From Myxococcales bacterium (GTDB taxonomy: Bacteria > Myxococcota_A > Bradymonadia > REDH01), in contig JACKDJ010000009.1 of assembly GCA_020633625.1 (NCBI GenBank), positions 1 to 64,000 of the forward strand: a DNA stretch of 64,000 bases. The letters run 5' to 3'. A program made the translations under genes and the position numbers. This document shows positions 54,801-62,574 of this stretch, piece after piece. The notes beneath the pieces were generated by a model, which saw only the letters and a list, made by a program, of their open reading frames with translations, made no database searches and had not been told where the DNA came from. The stretch's first letter is position 1, and every line of letters starts with the position of its first letter.

Positions 54801-57475
54801 GCGTTCTCGCCGAGCGCCGCCGCCGCCGCTGCCGCCGCAGAGTCGAGCTCGTTCGCGACCGCCAGCGCGCCGTCCGCGTCGAAGCCGGTGGGTCGAGCCG
54901 GGGCGCGCGCAACCGCGCGGAGCTCCGCGGCGAGAGGCTGGACCGCGGTCGCGTCGATGCGGCGTAGGTAGTCCGGCGCGCCGCACGCGACCGCGGACCC
55001 GAGACGCCTCAGGGTCTCGTTGACCACGTCGCGCCGGCCGGTGTCCACGCCGCCCACGGCGGCGATCGCTGCCGCGGCGCACGCGTCCAGGGGCGTGAGG
55101 TGCGACACAGCCTCGTCCTGCTGGTCGCGGGTCAGCTCCTGCACCCGTCCGAGCAATGCCGCAATGAGGCGCGCGCGGTCGGGGTCGTCTTCCGAGGTCT
55201 CGGCGTAGTTGACCCACAGCAACAGGTTGGCCGCCGACGGATCGGCTAGCGCGCGCTCCCCGGCGACGAACGCGGCCGCTTCCGGCGACACGGGCCACAA
55301 CCGCGAAGGAGCCGGAAGCGCGGCCGGTGCTCCTCCCTCACGCAGCGCGCGGCGGGCGGAGTGGAGGACCAGGTCGGGGTCATGGATCAATCCGCTCGGG
55401 CTCGCACCGCCCGTGGCCGCGACGACGAGAGCCTCGACGAGTGCCAGCTCGACCCTCTCGTCGTCGGTGTCCATCGCCCCGCGCGCCAGCCCCGCGAGGA
55501 GAACCCCGGCGGCACTCGAGGTCGCGGCGGCCCGCCCGACCGCCGCGACTTCGTCGGGCGCGGAGCTCACGAGCGCCGCGATCTCTCGCTCAACCTCCCG
55601 GGACTCGCCGAGCGCGACCCGCGCTTGGGCCCCCCGCACCCACACGTTTGGCGTCGCATAGCCTGCAGCAAGCGAGGCCTCTGCCAACCACGCCACCCAG
55701 CTCGGGTCGGCCCCAGCGTCCACGTCGGTCGCCGCGTTGGTCCAGACCTCGTACCAGTCGCCCCGCGTTCGTTCGGCACGCGTCACGAACAACCGGAGCG
55801 CGTCGGCTGCGTCCGTACCGCGCGCGCCGGCACGGAGGGTGGCGATCGCCAGCAGCGCGCGATCCGTCGCGTCGCGACCGCTGCCGTCGCGGTCGCGGCC
55901 CGCGGCGCGGGGGTCGTCGGCCACCCACCCCGCTACAGTCGCGGCGAGGTCTCGCAGCCTCAGCTCGGACAACGAGACGTACGCCGCCTCGCCCGCTGCG
56001 ACGGGGTCGTCGGCGGCTGCGAGCAGCCCCCGCAAAATCTCGGTCGCGCGCGCGTCGTCCCCGTCTCGCTCGCTTGCTCTGTCGGCCCGCCTCACCGCCA
56101 ATGCGACATCGCCGGCGTGCGCCGCGCCCGCCCGCGAGAGGAGCGCATCGATGCTGTCCTCGAAGTACTCTCGCCACTCCATCTCGGCGAGGGCGACGGC
56201 GTCCCCCGCGCTCAGCTCGGCCCCGCTGGCTACCAGCGCGTCTAGCGCCGCAGCGGCAACCGCGACCCGGTCGGAATCGGGTTCTCCGTGAGTGATCCGC
56301 GGGGCGAGGTAGCCGGCCAGCACCGCGGCGGTCGGGCGGCGCTGGACCGCGACGGCCAGCAGCGGGTCCGCGGCGTCGCGGTGTTGCGACTCGAAGAGCA
56401 GGACACCCCCGACCGGCGCGAGCGTGTCGACTGCGCAGCCCTCATCGACGCGTTGCACCAGGTAGTCTGCCGCGCGGTCGATGTCTTGCGCCGCAATCGC
56501 TGCGCGAAGCTCGACCAGCGCCGCCTCGGTGATGAGCGGCTGGAGCGCCGGCGAACACTCCGCGTCGCGAAACGGCGCCAAGCCGCCGGGCGCCCTGCCG
56601 CCAAACCCCGCCTGGACGACGACCGAGTAGGCTGCTCCGATGTCGTCCGGGGTGAGCGCGATGGGGTCGGCTCCGTCACGGTGGACCGCGTCGGTCGGGG
56701 CGTCGTTGGCGACGCGGCTGCCGCCCGCGAGCGAACGCTCGATCGCTGCGAACGCGTCGTCGGGGCGTCCGTCTTCGAAGAGACACGCGGCCGCGTCGCG
56801 GAGCAGCGCGCGGACCTCGCCACTGGGCTGACGAGCGATGTACTCGAATGTCGCGGCCGCGGCGCCAGCCAGCCCGCGAGCGCGAAGCTCATCGGCCAAC
56901 GCACGCCCCACGTTGAGCTCTCCGTCGGTAAGCGAGCCGAGAGGCACCGCCGGCTCCGATGGGTCACGCGCGAGCGCGGCGATCGCCGAGTGGCGCTCGA
57001 GCAGCGCTCCAGCTCCGGGGCCCTCGAGAACAGCCCGAAACGACGCGATCGCGGCCGGTGTCGCGCGTCCACGCGACTGGCGCGTCACCTCGAACAGATA
57101 GGTGTCGACGCGCGACAGCACGCGGCTCGTGAGGTCGGACGGGAGCGGCGCGCTCGCCTGCAGCGCCAAAATCGCGTCGGCGCTGTCGGCGCGAAGCAGC
57201 TCGGCGAAGCTAGCGGCCGCGAACGTGGGGTCGTCGACCGGGAGAGGCAGAGGCCCGCTCTCCGCCGCAAGCTGCCGCCACGCCGCCGCCCAGCCCGCCG
57301 CGTCGTTCGCTGCGCGCGCGTCCGCGAGCTGCCGTTCGGCTGACGTCGACGCCTCGACGTCGGCGGCCGGGGGCGGGGAGGTCATCCCGCTCCCACCACA
57401 GGACAAGAGCGCGGCGCTCGCGAGCGCCACGACGCCGCTCCGCGCCGCCGACGAGCGCTGGCGTCCCCGCTTCAC
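51884..57475 (-). CDS. Giant Ala-rich alpha-solenoid lipoprotein
   Basis: A 1863-residue exported protein. The signal ends in ASAALLSCGGSG, a lipobox. Nearly all the rest is helix-forming, Ala/Arg/Asp-rich sequence with irregular TPR/HEAT-like repeats (for example GWAAAWRQLAAESG, DAFAAIERSLAGG) and few Cys. No catalytic domain is recognised. Such solenoids usually act as scaffolds on the outer membrane. GTG 57475 directly follows the ppsR stop (TGA-GTG), so it is translated from the same message as ppsR, an odd pairing of a cytoplasmic regulator with a surface protein. Confidence 0.75.
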   Translation of the reverse strand: MKRGRQRSSAARSGVVALASAALLSCGGSGMTSPPPAADVEASTSAERQLADARAANDAAGWAAAWRQLAAESGPLPLPVDDPTFAAASFAELLRADSADAILALQASAPLPSDLTSRVLSRVDTYLFEVTRQSRGRATPAAIASFRAVLEGPGAGALLERHSAIAALARDPSEPAVPLGSLTDGELNVGRALADELRARGLAGAAAATFEYIARQPSGEVRALLRDAAACLFEDGRPDDAFAAIERSLAGGSRVANDAPTDAVHRDGADPIALTPDDIGAAYSVVVQAGFGGRAPGGLAPFRDAECSPALQPLITEAALVELRAAIAAQDIDRAADYLVQRVDEGCAVDTLAPVGGVLLFESQHRDAADPLLAVAVQRRPTAAVLAGYLAPRITHGEPDSDRVAVAAAALDALVASGAELSAGDAVALAEMEWREYFEDSIDALLSRAGAAHAGDVALAVRRADRASERDGDDARATEILRGLLAAADDPVAAGEAAYVSLSELRLRDLAATVAGWVADDPRAAGRDRDGSGRDATDRALLAIATLRAGARGTDAADALRLFVTRAERTRGDWYEVWTNAATDVDAGADPSWVAWLAEASLAAGYATPNVWVRGAQARVALGESREVEREIAALVSSAPDEVAAVGRAAATSSAAGVLLAGLARGAMDTDDERVELALVEALVVAATGGASPSGLIHDPDLVLHSARRALREGGAPAALPAPSRLWPVSPEAAAFVAGERALADPSAANLLLWVNYAETSEDDPDRARLIAALLGRVQELTRDQQDEAVSHLTPLDACAAAAIAAVGGVDTGRRDVVNETLRRLGSAVACGAPDYLRRIDATAVQPLAAELRAVARAPARPTGFDADGALAVANELDSAAAAAAAALGENARALERWAAIGGPTPSDANVLLDAVLATAEPSRPDATLDRLGAAWGGTLTAEGWRRVASTLRSEGRTDLASAAWRRGAALDAGDWSVAAYGSIAAIGAGDDAALAVAELTRTLRGALESGAAIGAAVSDAQAALVAIGRRDLALSMLDGVDRSAFASDRAKLLASLGTDDPRRALESAAVSPYERIATLFELGDPAHAVASWERAASQLRPAEHAALVDDHWMELGAYAADALARDAIVAQAALDRRVSGANAVARVALARGVDSAAVAALDAAAHDSPDAASMRAAARVLLAPTVAARARALRDPTLSPAVALRMAHELADLDADPGGPASEPSAARRAIWASASGRSDLALSLVESALAESHACLELRSWAHHRSGSAGSELLDALDSVSSQGLAVELHDALERTAAQGSCPAAWLAAAAVASFEHSPTRDADLAAWDRMSGGRPVPDGVAQALGISAGPPGDGVADRVQRAMEAGDLDAARALAREATAGLEPVERFRLAYTVGELGVAREAVSQGRQRLGALGLLETIRGLVDDALDPALAQDVDVSLLELGPREAVCQRFVVERARLAARGILGDGVDAVAALGQPADGPAFDASRAAALCARPIDDAAQAARVAALLDAGEVQTGAELADELTASPAPAALAVRVRVAALRADANAGTLADVAARELAPERSDELVEALLRDGSCDAAWTVARGVRRPTPTMRSLRVNAAACAGTAGELAAAVQELIGCGSEEPGQPCSAPPVGRDAADAVAALARAGQLELAFEIAVAMAETPPQIGYFADTDGAYPAVAALAAVDPGAARRFLETHLPLWLVAPRELGVADIVVPMLDLDAAPDAPPLRWRIPFDAASLSRRSLESALGSGARESNPEAWAARVRRAGADSGRWEAVLSSAPQAAARALDAAVSGSTSDAARWLDVARRVCASAVDGECGVDAGVFDAIDNLIRERAAAAQSAAPGPGGRRSRR

Positions 57476-58318
57476 TCAGCCTCCGCCGCCGGGAAGCGCA
57501 GACTCGAGTCCCAGCTCGACGCGCAGCCTGATGATCTCGCCCGCCGTCTCTTCGACGGCGCGCGTCGTCACATCGATGATCGGCCAGTCCGTCCGGTCAC
57601 GGTACAGGCGCAGGGCCCAGGTGACTTCGGCGAAGACCGAGGAGCGGTCTGCGTAGTCGCCGCTGCCCTCCACGCCGAGCGCGGCCAGCCGCGCCTGCCG
57701 GATCTCGAGGAGCTTCACCGGATCGATCGTCAGCGCGAACACCTTCCCGGCTGGCAACGCGAGCAGCTCCGCGGGTGGCTCGATGCCCCGCACGACCGGG
57801 AAGTTCGCGACCTTGTAGCCCTGGCCGGCGAGATAGGTCGACAGCGGGGTCTTCGACGTGCGGCTCACGCCGACGAGGACGACGTCGGCCTCGTCGAACA
57901 GTCGCGGGCTCTGCCCGTCGTCGGCCTTCACCGCGAACTCCATCGCGGCCACCCGCCGAAAGTACCGCTCGTCGAGCTCGAAGCGCCGGCCCGGCTGGGC
58001 CTGCGGTGTCTCGCCGAGGGCGTCGCCGAGCGTGCCGAGGAGAGCGCCGATCAGGTCGACGGAGAGCACGTTCCAGCCGCGGCACAGCGACTCGACGGTC
58101 TCTCGGAGCGACGGGTTGACGAGCGTGTGAACGACGACCGCGCTCTGCTCCGCCGCCAGACGTACCGCGCGCTCTGCGTCTTCGGTCCGGAGCACGCGCG
58201 GGATCATCCGCAGGGCCGCGCGGTCGCTCCCGAACTGGGCGAGCGCTGCGCGGACCACCGACTCTCCACTGCTCCCCATCGCGTCGCTGAGAACGAAAAT
58301 CTGCCGCCGCTCGCTCAT
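57476..58318 (-). CDS. ppsR: PpsR-type bifunctional kinase/pyrophosphorylase (PEP synthase/PPDK regulator)
   Basis: Switches phosphoenolpyruvate synthase or pyruvate phosphate dikinase on and off by phosphorylation and phosphorolysis; 280 residues, family-typical. Marks are IFVLSDAMGSSGESVVRAAL near the start and the P-loop-like VVLVGVSRTSKTPLSTYLA (about 150). These are followed by YKVANFPVVRGIEPP, VFALTIDPVKLLEIR and a late DVTTRAVEETAGEI. The target enzyme gene is not in the window. It is divergent from the transaldolase gene. Confidence 0.93.
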   Translation of the reverse strand: MSERRQIFVLSDAMGSSGESVVRAALAQFGSDRAALRMIPRVLRTEDAERAVRLAAEQSAVVVHTLVNPSLRETVESLCRGWNVLSVDLIGALLGTLGDALGETPQAQPGRRFELDERYFRRVAAMEFAVKADDGQSPRLFDEADVVLVGVSRTSKTPLSTYLAGQGYKVANFPVVRGIEPPAELLALPAGKVFALTIDPVKLLEIRQARLAALGVEGSGDYADRSSVFAEVTWALRLYRDRTDWPIIDVTTRAVEETAGEIIRLRVELGLESALPGGGG

Positions 58319-58426
58319 CTGTGCCTCGAGTCGCGCCCGCTAGGTGACGGCCGATGCCGCCCGTTGCCGAGCTAGACCCGCTCTGGTACACGGCCGACAC
58401 TCTCCGCGCCAGCCACCGAGCCTGCC

Positions 58427-59074
58427 ATGAAGTTCTTCATCGACACCGCCGACATCGACGAGATCCGCGAAGCCTACAGCGTCGGCGTCGTCGATGGCGT
58501 CACGACCAACCCGAGCCTCATCGCGCAGACCGGGCGCCCATTCGACGCGGTGCTCCACGACATCTGCGAGATCGTCGACGGCCCAATCTCGGCCGAAGCG
58601 GTCAGCGAGCGCGCGGCCGACCTGATCGCAGAGGGGCGCGACCTGGAGGCGATCCACCGGAACATCGTCGTCAAGCTCCCGCTCACGCTCGACGGTCTGA
58701 AGGCCTGCAAGGCGCTGACGAACGACGACATCAAGACCAACGTCACGCTGTGCTTCTCGGCCAACCAAGCGCTGCTCGCCGCCAAGGCCGGCGCGACGTA
58801 CGTCTCTCCGTTCGTCGGACGCCTCGACGACATCGGGCACATCGGCATGGAGCTCATCTCGCAGTGCGTGACCATCTTCGCGAACTACCCAGACCTGCAC
58901 ACGCAGGTGCTCGTCGCGTCGGTACGGAACCCGACGCACGTGACTGAGGCGGCGATGGTCGGTGCGCACGTGGCGACGATTCCGTTCAAGGTGATTCAGC
59001 AGCTCGTCCGTCATCCTCTGACAGACTCCGGCATCCAGAAGTTCCTGTCGGACTGGACGAAGGTGCCGGCGTAG
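58427..59074 (+). CDS. Transaldolase / fructose-6-phosphate aldolase (small TalC type)
   Basis: Class I aldolase of the pentose phosphate branch, 215 residues as in the small transaldolase (type 3B/TalC) group. It begins MKFFIDTADIDEIREA. Residues DGVTTNPSLIAQ form the phosphate loop, and the Schiff-base Lys is in NIVVKLPLTLDGLKA (about residue 84). The family end reads PFKVIQQLVRHPLTDSGIQKFLSDW. FSA and transaldolase activities cannot be separated by eye. It is followed after five bases by fxsA, likely one transcript. Confidence 0.93.
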   Translation: MKFFIDTADIDEIREAYSVGVVDGVTTNPSLIAQTGRPFDAVLHDICEIVDGPISAEAVSERAADLIAEGRDLEAIHRNIVVKLPLTLDGLKACKALTNDDIKTNVTLCFSANQALLAAKAGATYVSPFVGRLDDIGHIGMELISQCVTIFANYPDLHTQVLVASVRNPTHVTEAAMVGAHVATIPFKVIQQLVRHPLTDSGIQKFLSDWTKVPA

Positions 59075-59078
59075 CCCC

Positions 59079-59585
59079 GTGCTGGCCCGCCTCTTCCTCC
59101 TCTTCACCGTCACAACGACGGTAGAGCTCGCCATCCTCGTCCAGCTCGGACGAATGATGGGCTTCGCGCCGACGCTCGGCCTGGTCCTCGTCACCGGCGC
59201 GCTCGGCGCGGCCCTCGCTCGTCGGGAGGGGCTCCGGACACTAGGAGATATCCAGCGCTCGCTCGCGGCCGGCGAGCTACCGACGGACGGCCTGCTCGAC
59301 GGCGTCTGCATTCTCCTCGCGGGAGCGCTGCTGGTCACGCCGGGGGTGTTGACCGACATGACCGGCTTTCTGCTACTAATCCCGGCGTCGCGCGGCTGGC
59401 TCCGCCGCCGCATCGCCGCGCAGTTGGGCCAGCGCATCCAGGCCGGCGTCACGTCGGGCAGCCTCAGGGTCGTCAGCTTTGGCGGTGGCTTCGGAGGCCC
59501 GCCGGGCGCGTACGGACCCCCACCGACTTCCCGCTCTCCTCGCCCCGGCGGGACGGTCATCGACGTCACCCCGACCGAGGACTAG
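59079..59585 (+). CDS. fxsA: FxsA-family membrane protein
   Basis: Small inner-membrane protein of 168 residues. FxsA marks are the first helix LFLLFTVTTTVELAILVQLG, GLVLVTGALGAALARREGLRTL, and then LPTDGLLDGVCILLAGALLVTPGVLTD, which is highly characteristic. A Gly/Pro-rich cytoplasmic tail ends in IDVTPTED. In E. coli FxsA affects phage exclusion by F; the cellular role is unclear. The start is GTG 59079. Confidence 0.9.
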   Translation: MLARLFLLFTVTTTVELAILVQLGRMMGFAPTLGLVLVTGALGAALARREGLRTLGDIQRSLAAGELPTDGLLDGVCILLAGALLVTPGVLTDMTGFLLLIPASRGWLRRRIAAQLGQRIQAGVTSGSLRVVSFGGGFGGPPGAYGPPPTSRSPRPGGTVIDVTPTED

Positions 59586-59591
59586 CCCCGC

Positions 59592-59605
59592 CGGCGTCGA
59601 CGCCG
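59592..59605. terminator. Palindrome between convergent genes
   Basis: CGGCGTCGACGCCG is a perfect 14-base palindrome in the 32-base gap between the fxsA stop and the stop of the repeat-protein gene. Confidence 0.45.
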
Positions 59606-59617
59606 CCGCTGTCGCTC

Positions 59618-60994
59618 CTACCGATCGCAGGACGCCGGCGCGGTCCCGAGCACGACGCCGGTCGCGTCCGACAAGGCCACGGCAAGCCCGCGTGCCTGCG
59701 AGGCCGTCAGGTCGGTGGCGATCACACGAGGGACATCACCCGACGCGCCGTCCGAGACGACTCCTCGGCCGGCCAGCGACGCGAGGAACGCCGCGGTTCG
59801 AGTCGGCCGCGGTCCCTCGTCGAGCAGCCAGAGCACGAACCGCCCCGAGGCTCCGACCGCCGGCATCCCAGGCGCCGGCGCGCCCGTCGTCGGGCCGCCG
59901 ACCGCCTTCCCGAAGGTAGTTTCGGTCGCCCTCCCGAAGGTAGTTTCGGCGGGTCCCGTGGCCCTCCCGAAGGTAGTTTCGGCGGAGGTTTTGGCGGGTC
60001 CAGTCGCCCTCCCGAAGGTAGTTTCGGCGGGTCCAGTCGCCCTCCCGAAGGTAGTTTCGGCGGGTCCAGTCGCCCTCCCGAAGGTAGTTTCGGCGGGTCC
60101 CGTGGCCCTCCCGAAGGTAGTTTCGGAGGGCGCTTCGGCGGGTCCGAAACTACCCTCGGTCGGGTCCGGGGTGGGCTCGTCGGCGGGCTGCCAATCACCT
60201 TCGGGCGGGATCTCAGCGGCACCTGAGAAACTACCTTCGGGCGGGATCTCAGCGGCACCTGAGAAACTACCTTCGGGCGGGGTTACGGCGGCCTCCGCGG
60301 CGCCTTCGAAACTACCTTCGGGCAGGCTCACGACGCCGTCCGAGGCACCTTCGAAACTACCTTCGGGCGGGGTTCCGAAACTACCTTCGGGCGGGCTTAC
60401 GGCGCCGTCCGAGGCGGCCTCCGCGGCGCCTCCGAAACTACCTTCGGGCGGGCCTACGGCGCCGTCTGCGGCCACTGCGAAACTACCTTCGGGCGGGCGT
60501 ACGACGCCTCCGAAACTACCTTCGGGCAGGCTCACGACGCCGTCCGAGGTACCTCCGAAACTACCTTCGGGCGGGGCCGCTTGGTCGTACCCCGCGTGGA
60601 GCTGAGCCGCTGCTGCGGTGATCGTCTCGGCCGCCAGTGCTTGCTCCAGTGATCCGCCCGCGATCAGTGCGCCGAGGCGTTCGTAGGGGGTGCGCGTTTC
60701 GTCAGGGGCGGCGATCCACTGCCACGCGACTACGAACGCACGGACCGCGTCGGCGGCACCGGCGACCTGGAGGTGGTCACCGTGTGCCGTCGGGCGGTCG
60801 AGGTCGAAGCGCTCGCGGACCCAGTGTGCGGTGGCCGCCGCGGCCTCGGCGCGCGTGGGGCTGCCGGTGGGAAGCTCCAGCGCGATGCGGCCGTCGACGC
60901 GGGCGACGCTGGCCTCCGGGAGACAGCGCTGGAGCTCGGTGACTAGGGATGCGGCGGGTTCGTTCGGCGGCACGGTCGGCGTGGCGGCTGGCAT
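59618..60994 (-). CDS. Repeat protein: PPEGSF repeats then (A/S)ETTFGRATGP repeats
   Basis: A 458-residue protein, function unknown, with no signal peptide. The N-terminal domain (about 1-140) is Ala-rich and acidic. About 140-280 has nine exact PEGSF copies in a Gly/Ala/Asp context, plus one PTEGSF and a degenerate PPEGDW. About 288-365 has seven ETTFG copies, mostly in 11-residue steps (ETTFGRATGPA). The C-terminal domain (about 380-458) begins GRFVLWLLDEGPRPTRTAAF and may be winged-helix-like. Both repeat types are coded by the same 12-base word read in opposite orientation (see findings). The codons GGT, AGT and ACT are unusual for this GC-rich genome. Confidence 0.85.
   Translation of the reverse strand: MPAATPTVPPNEPAASLVTELQRCLPEASVARVDGRIALELPTGSPTRAEAAAATAHWVRERFDLDRPTAHGDHLQVAGAADAVRAFVVAWQWIAAPDETRTPYERLGALIAGGSLEQALAAETITAAAAQLHAGYDQAAPPEGSFGGTSDGVVSLPEGSFGGVVRPPEGSFAVAADGAVGPPEGSFGGAAEAASDGAVSPPEGSFGTPPEGSFEGASDGVVSLPEGSFEGAAEAAVTPPEGSFSGAAEIPPEGSFSGAAEIPPEGDWQPADEPTPDPTEGSFGPAEAPSETTFGRATGPAETTFGRATGPAETTFGRATGPAETTFGRATGPAKTSAETTFGRATGPAETTFGRATETTFGKAVGGPTTGAPAPGMPAVGASGRFVLWLLDEGPRPTRTAAFLASLAGRGVVSDGASGDVPRVIATDLTASQARGLAVALSDATGVVLGTAPASCDR
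59912..60568. repeat. 12-base word GAAGGTAGTTTC in both orientations
   Basis: On the plus strand GAAGGTAGTTTC occurs seven times from 59912 to 60124, and its reverse complement GAAACTACCTTC nine times from 60227 to 60568, with one variant (GAAACTACCCTC, 60146-60157) at the junction. Copies are exact at all codon positions, while the DNA between them varies in length and sequence on the right half. Confidence 0.95.
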
Positions 60995-61179
60995 GTGGGC
61001 GGGCGCTTCGACGCTTGTGCGGGGCTTGTCGAGGATAGCGCGGCGAGGGGTCGACGCAATGCCGCGTCGAGGACCGGGCGGACGTGAGCGGCCCCGGCCC
61101 GTCGGCTTGACGGCGGGCGACGGTTGGCGGAAGCACGCGCCGGAAGTCGGACCGCAACCGTGCCTGCTCCTCTCTCTGC

Positions 61180-62574
61180 TTGAACGATCCTCGCCTGCCC
61201 CAGATCCCCGGGTCGCTCCGCGACGACGCCGCCGTCGCCGCGCCGCTGACAGCGGGGCGCTACCTCGGTCTCGCGGCGTTGCTCCTCGCGCGAACGCCCA
61301 CCGCGGTCGCGACGCGCGTCGTCAGAGCGATCGTCACCGCCGGCACCGGTGCCGCTCCGGCGGTGCTCATCGCGGCGCTCGCTTGGCTCACCGAGCAGGA
61401 GCCCGAACGTCGCGCGGCTGGCCTTGCCCTCGCGGCGAGGGCTACCGACGCCATCGCGGGGGCGGGCGCGGCGCTCGCGACGACCGTCGTTGTCGCCGTG
61501 GTGCTCCGCGCCCTGTGCGACAGGGCCGCCGCGCGAGCGCTGTCTGGCGCGGCCTCTGCGCCCGGTCACGCACCGGCCGCATCGCTCGGCGGGCACATCC
61601 TCGTCGCCCTCGCGGACGCCGGGGTGATGATGGGGACACTGCTGTTCGCCTCGCCCATCGTTGCCACCGCGGTTCGTGTGGGCGACGGCGGCGCAACGGG
61701 CGGCTCGCCCGGTGGCGCCGCGCTGTTCGCAGCCCTCTGTCTCGTCGTCGGCTGGTCGATCGCGCGGTGGTGGAGCGGTCTGCTCGCGGCGTATGCGGTG
61801 TGGCGTCCCGGGTTCCTGCCCGCCGCGCTGGCCGCTGCCGTCTCTGCGCCGGCCTCAGCGTGGAGGCTGCATGGGCGGCTAGCCACGGCGTCCGTGGCCA
61901 CGGGGGTTGTGATCCAGCTCTTCGGCGGTGCCCTCGGCGTGTCTGCGATCGATGTGCTCGTTGACGGCGACCGGGTGACACCGAGCTTGCTCGCGGCGCT
62001 CCTCGCCACCGGCTTGGCCGACGTCGTTGCTCGGGCGTGGATCGATGCCGCCCAGCTCGCCCTCGTTGGGCACCGGCTAGGCGACTGCACGCAGGAGTCC
62101 CTCGACGGGACGATCCAGTCGGCGTCGCCGGCCCGCGCGCCCGGCTTCGAGCCCCCGCGCGAAGGTGCGTTCGCGAACGTCGGCCCCGTACCGCCGCTCA
62201 TGGTCCCGCTGGTTGGGAGCGGCGGTGCCGAGGCCAGTGGTTCTGCGACCGATCGACGGGTCCGATCCGACACCCCGGGCGCGAGCCCAACCTGGGACGT
62301 GCGAACGGCACCCGTCGAACCTCTGACCGCTTCGCTGCGGGCCGCCCGGACAACGACGGCGACCCGGCCGGAATCGGTCCAGCGGGGTTCCGGGCCCGCC
62401 GCGCCCGGTTCCGGCGAGCCGCCACCCGACGCCGAGCTGCGCGAGCGCCCTCCGGCCACGCAGAGCGCGGGGGAGGGCGGGTTGGCGTCGCTCACTGTCG
62501 GGCGCGCGCGGTTTCGGACGGTCGACGGGCTACCCGAGGCGGTGTGGCGCGGCGAAGGGGCAGGTCAGCGATAG
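61180..62574 (+). CDS. Multi-pass membrane protein with disordered C-terminal tail
   Basis: A 464-residue protein, not recognised. The first 310 residues have about six hydrophobic segments (for example AIVTAGTGAAPAVLIAALAW, ALATTVVVAVVLRALC, ALFAALCLVVGWSIARWW). The last 150 residues are Pro/Ser/Arg/Gly-rich and probably disordered and cytoplasmic. The start is TTG 61180, which is uncertain. The 3' end overlaps the convergent Cys-rich gene by ten bases. Confidence 0.65.
   Translation: MNDPRLPQIPGSLRDDAAVAAPLTAGRYLGLAALLLARTPTAVATRVVRAIVTAGTGAAPAVLIAALAWLTEQEPERRAAGLALAARATDAIAGAGAALATTVVVAVVLRALCDRAAARALSGAASAPGHAPAASLGGHILVALADAGVMMGTLLFASPIVATAVRVGDGGATGGSPGGAALFAALCLVVGWSIARWWSGLLAAYAVWRPGFLPAALAAAVSAPASAWRLHGRLATASVATGVVIQLFGGALGVSAIDVLVDGDRVTPSLLAALLATGLADVVARAWIDAAQLALVGHRLGDCTQESLDGTIQSASPARAPGFEPPREGAFANVGPVPPLMVPLVGSGGAEASGSATDRRVRSDTPGASPTWDVRTAPVEPLTASLRAARTTTATRPESVQRGSGPAAPGSGEPPPDAELRERPPATQSAGEGGLASLTVGRARFRTVDGLPEAVWRGEGAGQR

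Noticed and set aside
59912..60568. CRISPR array
   Set aside because: Repeat word is only 12 bases, occurs in both orientations and is in frame within a coding gene; no cas genes.
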